NCBI GenBank assembly: GCA_003221635.1
Contig: QHSR01000245.1
Coordinates: 28,814-82,318 of the forward strand
DNA from: Candidatus Rokuibacteriota bacterium
GTDB taxonomy: Bacteria > Methylomirabilota > Methylomirabilia > Rokubacteriales > CSP1-6
Reading direction: 5' to 3'
Length of the DNA stretch: 53,505 bases
Part shown: positions 9,547 to 16,962 of the stretch, piece by piece
Layout of the letters: each line of letters begins with the position of its first letter
Numbering within the stretch: the first letter of the stretch is position 1
The notes under the pieces: generated by a model
Seen by the model: the letters and a program-made list of their open reading frames with translations, nothing else
Databases searched by the model: none
Told to the model about the DNA's origin: nothing
Made by a program: the position numbers and the translations under genes

Positions 9547-9998
9547 TCGGCCAGGGCTTGAGCTTCGAACAACACGAGATCGGCGCCACCTACCGCACGC
9601 TCAGCCGGACGGTGTCGGAGACCGATATCGTGACCTTCGTCAACCTGTGCGGCTTCACCGAGCCGCTCTTCATGGACATGGAATACGTCGCCCGCGAGTC
9701 GCTGTTCAAGCGGCGCGCCGCGCCCGGGGCCCTGACCTTCGCGCTCGCCGAGGGCCTGATCATGCAGACCGGGCTCATCCACGGCACGGGCATGGCCTAT
9801 CTCGGCAGTGAGCTGCGCGTGACGGCACCGGTGCTCGAAGGCGACACGCTCACCGTGGAGGTAGAGATTGCCGACAAGCGCGAGACCAAGAAGCCCGACC
9901 GCGGTATCGTCACCTACCGCCACCGCGTCCTGAACCAGCGCGGCGAGCTGGTGCTGGAGGCGCGCATCCAGCGGATGATCCGACGCGCCGCGCGCTGA
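9543..9998 (+). CDS. MaoC-like (R)-hydratase / hotdog-fold dehydratase
   Basis: MIGQGLSFEQHEIGATYRTLSRTVSETDIVTFVNLCGFTEPLFMD..., APGALTFALAEGL. ATGA overlap with the upstream gene. Confidence 0.82.
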   Translation: MIGQGLSFEQHEIGATYRTLSRTVSETDIVTFVNLCGFTEPLFMDMEYVARESLFKRRAAPGALTFALAEGLIMQTGLIHGTGMAYLGSELRVTAPVLEGDTLTVEVEIADKRETKKPDRGIVTYRHRVLNQRGELVLEARIQRMIRRAAR

Positions 9999-10100
9999 AG
10001 CAGCCCGGGTGGAGGGGCGCCGCCCGCGGATTCGATCCGTCCGACCGGGCGCTCGCGTACAATCGAGCCAGGGAGCCCAGGCTTCCAACGGAGGCGACCG

Positions 10101-10604
10101 GTGAGTGGAAGAATCGTCCAGATCAGCGTCTCGCGCGGCGGCGTCCCGAAGACGGCGGTGGCCGTAGCACGCGTCACCGCCCTGGGACTCGAAGGTGACG
10201 CGCACCGCGACGCTGAGCATCACGGGGGTCCGGAGCGGGCCGTGTGCCTCTACGCGATGGAGGCGATCGGTCGTCTTCAAGCCGAGGGGCACCAGATCGT
10301 GCCCGGCGCTATCGGCGAGAACGTCACCGTCGAAGGGCTGGACTGGGCGGCCGTCGTCCCGGGGTCTCACCTGCTGCTCGGCGAGACGGTGCTCCTCCAG
10401 GTGACGCGCTACACGAGCCCCTGCACGAACATCACGCGAGCCTTCAAGGACGGCGACTACGCCCGCGTGTCCCAGAAGCGCCATCCCGGCTGGAGCCGTG
10501 TCTACGCCCGCGTCCTGGCTCCGGGCTCGATCCGCCAGGGCGACTCGGTGCGTCTGCTGGACGAGGCCGAAGCCGCCGAGGTGACCGCCGCCGCGTCCAG
10601 GTGA
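10101..10604 (+). CDS. MOSC domain-containing protein
   Basis: GRIVQISVSRGGVPKTAV, GDAHRDAEHHGGPERAVCLYAMEAI, PGAIGENVTVEGLDW. RBS-like ggagg before the GTG. Confidence 0.85.
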   Translation: MSGRIVQISVSRGGVPKTAVAVARVTALGLEGDAHRDAEHHGGPERAVCLYAMEAIGRLQAEGHQIVPGAIGENVTVEGLDWAAVVPGSHLLLGETVLLQVTRYTSPCTNITRAFKDGDYARVSQKRHPGWSRVYARVLAPGSIRQGDSVRLLDEAEAAEVTAAASR

Positions 10605-11779
10605 TCCGCCACGCCGAGGTCGTCATCATCGGTGGCGGCGTCATCGGCGTCTCCATCGCCTTCCACCTGGCCGGCGCGGGCGTGCGCGACGTCCTCCTGG
10701 TCGAGCGCAGGTTCCTCGCGTCCGGCGGCACCGGCCGGTCCGTTGGGATCGTCCGCCAGCTTTACCCGACACCGGAGACCAGCCAGATGGTCGTGCGCTC
10801 GCTCGCCGTCTTCCAGCGCTTCCACGACGCCGTCGGCGGCGGCGAGTCGGGCTACGTCGGCTGTGGGGTCGTCATCGGCGTCTCCACCGCGATGCGTCCC
10901 AAGCTCGAGGAAACGGTCAGGCTCCAGCGGTCGCTCGGCGTCCGCGCCGAGGTGCTCGAGCCCGGCGAGGTCGTCAAGATAGAGCGACGGATCAATCCCG
11001 AGAATCTCGGCGCCGTCCTCTACGAGCCCGAGTCGGGCTACGGCGACCCGACCGCGGTCACGACCGGTTACGCCGACGCGGCGCGGCGGCGCGGCGTCCG
11101 TATCGAGCAAGGCGTCGAGGTCGTCGCGATCCGCACGGCAGGTGACCGCGTCACCGGTGTGGAGACCGCCGCGGGCGAGCGCATCGACGCCCCGGTCGTC
11201 GTCAACGCGGCTGGGCTCTGGTCGACGGCCGTCGCGCGGCTGGCCGGAGTCGCCCTGCCGATCATCGTCGGGCGCCATCCCGTCTTCGTCGTCGAGCGCG
11301 ACGCAAGCTTCGGGCGGCCGCATCTCGTCTATCTCGATCTCGCAGGCGGCAGCTACGCGCGCCCCGAGACGGGTGGGCTCACCCTGACCGGGTCGCTCAC
11401 CGACGACGAGACGCGGCATCCGATGGAGCCCGATTTGCTCGGCGGTGACGTGAGCCTCGACGAGGCGGCGGACGTCCTGGCGCGTACCAGCCGCGCGATC
11501 CCGCGACTCGCCGACGCCCGCTACCGGCGTGGCTGGGCTGGCGCCTTCGACATCACCCCGGACTGGATGCCGATCCTCGACGAGTCACCCCTCCGCGGTT
11601 TCTGGATCGCGACGGGCATGAGCGGCCACGGCTTCAAGCTCTCGCCCGCCGTCGGCGAGATGATGGCGGCGCTGATCACCGGGGCCGCGCCGCAAGTGAA
11701 TCCGGCGCCGTTCGCGCTCGGGCGCTTCAGCGCGAAGAGCTCGAGCGGGACCTTCGTGGCCTCCTACCTCGGCTCATAG
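10601..11779 (+). CDS. FAD-dependent oxidoreductase of the DAO / sarcosine oxidase beta-like family
   Basis: RHAEVVIIGGGVIGVSIAFHLAGAGVRDVLLVER (Rossmann GxGxxG), C-terminal GFWIATGMSGHGFKLSPAVGEMMA. GTG 10601 is GTGA-coupled. Confidence 0.88.
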   Translation: MIRHAEVVIIGGGVIGVSIAFHLAGAGVRDVLLVERRFLASGGTGRSVGIVRQLYPTPETSQMVVRSLAVFQRFHDAVGGGESGYVGCGVVIGVSTAMRPKLEETVRLQRSLGVRAEVLEPGEVVKIERRINPENLGAVLYEPESGYGDPTAVTTGYADAARRRGVRIEQGVEVVAIRTAGDRVTGVETAAGERIDAPVVVNAAGLWSTAVARLAGVALPIIVGRHPVFVVERDASFGRPHLVYLDLAGGSYARPETGGLTLTGSLTDDETRHPMEPDLLGGDVSLDEAADVLARTSRAIPRLADARYRRGWAGAFDITPDWMPILDESPLRGFWIATGMSGHGFKLSPAVGEMMAALITGAAPQVNPAPFALGRFSAKSSSGTFVASYLGS

Positions 11780-11822
11780 AGGCCGAACGAGCAACCATCC
11801 GCTGCTGAGAAGCCGAACCGGC

Positions 11823-12797
11823 CTACCTGGAGATCCCCTTCTCCTTGAAGAATCGCTCGGCGCCCGGGTGAAGGGGGAGCGGCATCCCGACGAGCGCCGT
11901 CTGGAGCGTGAGGTACCGGGCCGCCGCGTGAGCGGCGTGGAACTGGGGCAGGTTGTCGAACACCGCCTTGGTGACGCGATACACGAGACTCTCGGGCAGC
12001 GCGGAGCGTGCCACGAGCGTGGCCATGACCGCCGGAGTCGTGACCTCGCGCTCCTGGCCTTTATAGGTGTTCGCCGGGAGCTCACCGATCGTGTAGAACG
12101 GATACTTCTTCATGAGCGCTTCGCCGGCGGTGACGCCCACGCTCACCAGGCCGACCTTGCCGGAGCCGAGCGCGTCGGCGACCACCGGAGCGCCAGCCGC
12201 GATCGTGAAGAAGGCGGCGTCCACGAGCCCGGCCTTCAGCTGATCGACCGCCGCGGAAAACGAGACGCGCACCGCCGCGCCGAGGTCGCCTTCGCCGACC
12301 CCGTGGACTTCGAGCAGCTGGAGCGCGTTCTGCTCCGTGGCCGAGCCGGGCGTCCCGAGGGCGACGCGCTTGCCCTTGAGATCGCGGACCGACTTCACGC
12401 CCGACGCGTGCGTCGCGACGACGTGCACCAGCTCGGGATACACCGAGAACACCCCGACCATGTTCTTCACGGGCTTGCCGACGAACGCGCCGGGCGCGAT
12501 CCCGTTGAACGCGTAATAGGCGATGTCATTCTGGAGCAACGCGAAGTCGGCCTCGCCGGAGCGGATGAGCTGGACGTTCGCGACCGAGCCCCCCGACGAC
12601 TCGACGGTCGCGCGCAGGTTGAGGACCTTCGCCTCCGAGGTGATCCGCGAGATGGCGCCGGCGATCGGGTAATAGACGCCGTCCACCTCGCCCGCGGCGA
12701 TGGTGACGACCCGGCGCGGCTGGGCCGCCAGCGTCGTCGACAGCGCGAGCGCGCTCACCAGGCCGGCCACAACGGCAGATACGACGAACCGCTTCAT
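11823..12797 (-). CDS. TAXI-family TRAP transporter solute-binding subunit
   Basis: Signal peptide, then VVTIAAGEVDGVYYPIAGAISRI...AT.ESSGGSVANVQLIRSGEADFALLQNDIAYYAFNG. ATG 12797. Confidence 0.87.
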   Translation of the reverse strand: MKRFVVSAVVAGLVSALALSTTLAAQPRRVVTIAAGEVDGVYYPIAGAISRITSEAKVLNLRATVESSGGSVANVQLIRSGEADFALLQNDIAYYAFNGIAPGAFVGKPVKNMVGVFSVYPELVHVVATHASGVKSVRDLKGKRVALGTPGSATEQNALQLLEVHGVGEGDLGAAVRVSFSAAVDQLKAGLVDAAFFTIAAGAPVVADALGSGKVGLVSVGVTAGEALMKKYPFYTIGELPANTYKGQEREVTTPAVMATLVARSALPESLVYRVTKAVFDNLPQFHAAHAAARYLTLQTALVGMPLPLHPGAERFFKEKGISR

Positions 12798-12879
12798 AAT
12801 GTCCTCCGGGGCCACGACAGCGAGAGGCCCGCCCCTCATCTTACCTGCCCTGTCACGATGGCGGTGTAGACTGAGCGCC

Positions 12880-14661
12880 GTGACGGCGCGCCTGGGCGTC
12901 GATATCGGCGGCACGTTCACCGACCTCGTCGTCATCGACGAGACGACCGGCGTCACGCGCGTGGGCAAGATCCTCACCACGCCGAAAGATCCGGCGCACG
13001 CGGTCGAGCAGGGCATCGGGTCGCTCCTGGAGGACTCGGCGATTCCCCCGAGCGCCGTGCGGGCCGTCGTCCACGGCACGACGCTCGCGACCAATGCCCT
13101 CATCGAGCGCAAGGGCGCGCGCACGGCCCTTCTGACCACCGAAGGTTTCCGGGACGCGCTCGAGATTCGCCACGAAGGCCGCTACGACATGTACGACCTC
13201 TTCATCGATCCGCCGGCGCCGCTCGTGCCGCGGCGGCTTCGCCGCGAAGTCCGCGAGCGGCTCCTGGCCGACGGCTCGGTTCGACAGCCCCTCGACGAGG
13301 ACGGAGCGCGCCGGGTCATCGGCGAGCTGGCCGCCGAGGGCGTCGAGGCAATCGCGATCTGTCTCCTGCACGCCTACGTGAACCCCGTGCACGAGCGACG
13401 ACTGGCGGCGCTGGTCGCCGAGATCGCCCCGCAGATGGCGGTCGCGTGCGCGTCGGAGGTCGTGCCCGAGATCCGCGAGTACGAGCGCACCTCGACGACG
13501 ACGGCCAACGTGTACGTGGCGCCGCTGATGGCCCGCTATCTCGAAGACCTCGAGCGGCGGCTCGCCGACCGGGAGATTCCCGGCCAGCTCTACATCATGC
13601 AGTCCTCCGGCGGCATCGCGCTGCCGCCGCTCGCCCGGCGTCTGCCGATCCGCCTCGTCGAGTCCGGGCCCGCCGCCGGCGCCCTGGCCGCCGCCCAGGC
13701 CGCGCGCGAGCGCGGCGAGCCGAAGCTTCTGTCGTTCGACATGGGCGGCACGACCGCCAAGGCGTGCGTCATCGACAACGGCGTGCCGCTCGTCGGGCGC
13801 GAGTTCGAGGTGGCGCGCGCCGACCGCTTCAAGAAGGGCTCGGGGTTGCCGATCCGCGTGCCGGTGATCGAGATGATCGAGATCGGAGCCGGCGGCGGCT
13901 CGATCGCGCGCGTGGACCGCATGGGGCTTCTCAAGGTCGGCCCCGACAGCGCGGGCGCCGATCCCGGCCCGGCCTGCTACAACCTCGGCGGACGCCAGCC
14001 CACGGTGACCGACGCCGATCTGCTGCTCGGCTATCTCGACGCCGAGTTCTTCCTGGGCGGGCGCATGCGGCTGGATCGCGCGGCCGCTCAGCGCGCGATC
14101 GAAGAGCACGTCGCCCGGCCCCTCGGTCTCGACGTCACGCAAGCCGCCTGGGGCGTCCATCGCGTGGTCAACGAGAACATGGCGGCCGCCGCGCGGATCC
14201 ACGGGATCGAGCGGGGGAAAGACCTGCGCTCGTATCCGCTCTTCGCCTTCGGCGGCGCCGGCCCCGTCCACTGCTGGCAGGTCGCCCGCGTTCTGAAGAC
14301 GCCGCGCATCCTGCTGCCCCTCGGCGCCGGGGCGATGTCCGCCTACGGTCTCCTGGCCGCACCCCTGGCCTTCGACTTCGTGCGGACGGGCCGCCAGCGG
14401 CTCGACCGCGCCGACTGGGCCGCGGTGAACCAGCTCTTCGCCGAGATGGAAGCTGAAGGCCGCGCGCTGCTCACGCGGGCCGGCGTCGCCGCGAGCGACG
14501 TCCGGGTGGCCCGCATCGCCGAGATGCGCTACCTCGGCCAGGGGCACGAGGTCGAGGCCGCGGTGCCGCTCGGCAATCTTTCCGCCGAACGCCTCCCGAC
14601 GATCACGGCGAGCTTCGAGGCGGCGTATCGCGCGCTCTATCACCGCCTGCCATCGCGTTGA
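12880..14661 (+). CDS. hydantoinase/oxoprolinase A-type subunit, main part (terminates early; C-terminus continues in another frame at 14658-14984)
   Basis: VTARLGVDIGGTFTDLVVIDETTG, VHGTTLATNALIERKGARTALLTTEGF, LSFDMGGTTAKACVID. GTG 12880 is in frame with the track ORF. Confidence 0.88.
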   Translation: MTARLGVDIGGTFTDLVVIDETTGVTRVGKILTTPKDPAHAVEQGIGSLLEDSAIPPSAVRAVVHGTTLATNALIERKGARTALLTTEGFRDALEIRHEGRYDMYDLFIDPPAPLVPRRLRREVRERLLADGSVRQPLDEDGARRVIGELAAEGVEAIAICLLHAYVNPVHERRLAALVAEIAPQMAVACASEVVPEIREYERTSTTTANVYVAPLMARYLEDLERRLADREIPGQLYIMQSSGGIALPPLARRLPIRLVESGPAAGALAAAQAARERGEPKLLSFDMGGTTAKACVIDNGVPLVGREFEVARADRFKKGSGLPIRVPVIEMIEIGAGGGSIARVDRMGLLKVGPDSAGADPGPACYNLGGRQPTVTDADLLLGYLDAEFFLGGRMRLDRAAAQRAIEEHVARPLGLDVTQAAWGVHRVVNENMAAAARIHGIERGKDLRSYPLFAFGGAGPVHCWQVARVLKTPRILLPLGAGAMSAYGLLAAPLAFDFVRTGRQRLDRADWAAVNQLFAEMEAEGRALLTRAGVAASDVRVARIAEMRYLGQGHEVEAAVPLGNLSAERLPTITASFEAAYRALYHRLPSR

Positions 14662-14984
14662 CCTCACGAACGGAGCCACCCCGCGTCTCTGTCAGGCCAC
14701 CCTTGGTTCGAGCCGGCCTCACGGCCCCCGCTACAACAACACGGCGTGGCTCCGCACGCCCGAACAGCGCGAACTACGCGATCAAGGGAACGCGCCGGGC
14801 GTACTTCGCGGAGAGCGGGGACTTCGTCGAGACGGCCGTGTACGACCGGTACGCCCTCACCACGGGGATGACGCTGACCGGTCCCGCGATCGTCGAGGAG
14901 CGCGAGTCGACGGCGGTGATCGGGCCCGGAGGCCGCGCCCGCGTGGACGCGGGACTGGCCCTCATCGTGGAGACAGGATCGTGA
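14658..14984 (+). pseudogene. C-terminal part of the hydantoinase A-type subunit in a shifted frame
   Basis: AIKGTRRAYFAESGDFVETAVYDRYALTTGMTLTGPAIVEERESTAVIGPGG is the expected HyuA-family C-terminus. The preceding ~40 aa look unlike the family and contain the repeat. Confidence 0.6.
14671..14739 (+). repeat. copy A of an imperfect ~69-bp repeat, inside the hydantoinase A C-terminal region
   Basis: CGGAGCCAC...TCAGGCCACCCT...CCGGCCTCACGGCCCCCGCTACAACAA. About 53/69 positions match copy B by hand alignment; the last 27 bp match 24/27. Confidence 0.7.
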
Positions 14985-16681
14985 CGGCGCGACGCCGCTC
15001 GGGCCAGATCGGGCGTGTCGGAGCCACTCGTTCCTCTCTCAGGCCACCCTCGGCCAAATCCGGTCTCACGGTCCCCGCTCCAACAAATCCGATCACCCTG
15101 GAGATCTGCTGGAACCGCCTCGTCGGCGTCGTCAACGAGCAGGCGGCGGCCCTTCAGCGGACGTCCTTCACCTCGATCGTGCGCGAGGCGGGCGACCTCT
15201 CGGCGGGTGTCTTCGATTGTCGCGGCTTCATGGTCGCCCAGGCGGTGACGGGCACGCCGGGCCACATCAATTCCATGGCGCTCGCCATGAAGCACTTCCT
15301 GGCCGCGTGCCCGCTCGAGACGCTCCGGCCGGGCGACGTCCTGATCACGAACGACCCCTGGCTCACGTCGGGCCATCTGAACGACGTCACCATCTGCTCG
15401 CCGATTTTCAGGGACAAGGAGTGCATCGCCTTCTTCGCCTCGACCTGCCACACGGCGGACATCGGCGGGCACGTGCTCTCGGCCGAGGCGCGCGAGGTGT
15501 ACGAGGAAGGCCTGCAGATCCCGATCATGAAGCTCTACGAGGCCGGACGGCCCAACGAGGGGCTGATCGCGATCATCCGTGCGAACACGCGCCTGCCCGA
15601 GATGGTGCTGGGCGACTTCCACGCGCAGATCGCGGGGGGCGCCGTCGGGGGCGAGCGGCTCCTGGAGTTCATGACGGAGTTCGGCCTCGAGCGGCTCGAG
15701 CCTCTGGCCGACGAGATCATCGGACGCACGGAGCGCGCCATGCGCGAAGCGATCCGTGCGCTCCGGCCCGGGGTCTACACGAACGAGGTCACCTCGGACG
15801 GGTTCGACGAGCCGATCACGATCCGTGTGCGCTGCGAGATTCGCGGCGACGAGCTGCTCGTGGACTACGCCGGCTCCTCGCCGGCGAGCCGGCGCGGCGT
15901 GAACGTCGTGATGAACTACACCGAGGCGTACACGACCTACGGCGTGAAGGTGATCGTGAGCCCGGACGTGCCCAACAACGAGGGCGCGTTCCGGCCACTG
16001 CGCATCACGGCGCCCCCGGGGTCGATCCTGAACGTACAGCGCCCGGCGGCCGTCGCCGCCCGACACATCGTCGGCCACTTCCTGCCCCACGTCATCGCGG
16101 GCGCCCTCGGCCAGGCGCTGCCCGACCGGGTCATGGCCGAGGGCTCGGCGAACATCTGGGGCATCCAGGTCTCGGGCAAGGACCTGGCAGGCGAGCCCTT
16201 CAGCTACATCTTCTTCTCATCCGGCGGGACCGGGGCGCGCGCCATCAAGGACGGGCTCTCGGCGACCGCGTTTCCATCGGGCGTCCTCGGCACGCCGGTC
16301 GAGGTCATCGAGAACCTCTCGCCGCTGATCGTCGAGCGGAAATGCCTGCGCGACGACTCGGGCGGCCCGGGGAAATACCGCGGCGGTCTGGGTCAGACCA
16401 TCGCCTTCCGCGTGCGCACGCGCGAGCCGTTCGCCGCCTCGATCCTCTGCGATCGCACCGTGCATCCAGCGGCTGGATTCCGCGGCGGCGGGCCGGGGGC
16501 GCGCGGTGCGGTGCTGATCGACGGCGTGGCGCCCGCGAATCCGAAGGCCGAGCAGCTCGTGCCCCCGGGTGCGCTCGTGGAGGTTCGGCTCCCGGGGGGC
16601 AGCGGCTATGGGCCGCCCGGCGAGCGCGATCCGGAGCTGATCGCGCGGGATCTGCTCGAAGGCTACGTGCGCGGCGCCTGA
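14981..16681 (+). CDS. hydantoinase/oxoprolinase B-type subunit
   Basis: NPITLEICWNRLVGVVNEQAAALQRTSFTSIVREAGDLSAGVFD, GDVLITNDPWLTSGHLNDVTI, SSPASRRGVNVVMNYT, GGGPGARG. GTG 14981. Confidence 0.9.
   Translation: MTARRRSGQIGRVGATRSSLRPPSAKSGLTVPAPTNPITLEICWNRLVGVVNEQAAALQRTSFTSIVREAGDLSAGVFDCRGFMVAQAVTGTPGHINSMALAMKHFLAACPLETLRPGDVLITNDPWLTSGHLNDVTICSPIFRDKECIAFFASTCHTADIGGHVLSAEAREVYEEGLQIPIMKLYEAGRPNEGLIAIIRANTRLPEMVLGDFHAQIAGGAVGGERLLEFMTEFGLERLEPLADEIIGRTERAMREAIRALRPGVYTNEVTSDGFDEPITIRVRCEIRGDELLVDYAGSSPASRRGVNVVMNYTEAYTTYGVKVIVSPDVPNNEGAFRPLRITAPPGSILNVQRPAAVAARHIVGHFLPHVIAGALGQALPDRVMAEGSANIWGIQVSGKDLAGEPFSYIFFSSGGTGARAIKDGLSATAFPSGVLGTPVEVIENLSPLIVERKCLRDDSGGPGKYRGGLGQTIAFRVRTREPFAASILCDRTVHPAAGFRGGGPGARGAVLIDGVAPANPKAEQLVPPGALVEVRLPGGSGYGPPGERDPELIARDLLEGYVRGA
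15019..15086 (+). repeat. copy B of the imperfect ~69-bp repeat, inside the first 40 codons of the hydantoinase B gene
   Basis: CGGAGCCAC...TCAGGCCACCCT...CCGGTCTCACGGTCCCCGCTCCAACAA. Same reading frame relative to copy A (VRPPLVRAGLTAPATTT versus LRPPSAKSGLTVPAPTN). Confidence 0.7.
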
Positions 16682-16962
16682 CCGGCGCCATCAGTCCCGC
16701 GTCGATCAGTCGCTGGACCCTGTAACTGCGGTACGCCCAGCTACTGAGCGGTCACGGTAAATACGGCACCTCTCAGACGCATCCGCCCCGTTCTCAACGC
16801 AGAGTGCCCAGCGCGCTGTGCGCTCGCTTGGTTGGAGCCTCTCCTGACTATCTTGAGATCCGGATACTTGGCGCCGGTTCCACTTGGCGTGCGACTTGCC
16901 GGGTTTCTGGCTCGTCGTTCGAGACGGTGCCGCAATCGACACCGAGGACAGCGGTCCAGATC

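Noticed and set aside
11823-12797. TAXI solute-binding protein without adjacent TRAP permease considered as novel
   Set aside because: Orphan TAXI SBPs near unrelated metabolic genes are common in soil lineages. Nothing unusual in the sequence.
12853-14679. 608-aa ORF on the minus strand
   Set aside because: Antisense shadow of the hydantoinase A gene. Composition is Arg/Gly/Asp/His-rich with no domain, typical of high-GC opposite-frame ORFs.
14774-16090. 438-aa minus-strand ORF
   Set aside because: Antisense to hydantoinase B. No domain.
16685-16962. 278-bp leader before the surface-protein gene, considered as a riboswitch (c-di-GMP or similar)
   Set aside because: I could not match a conserved aptamer core by eye. 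Infernal/Rfam would be needed.
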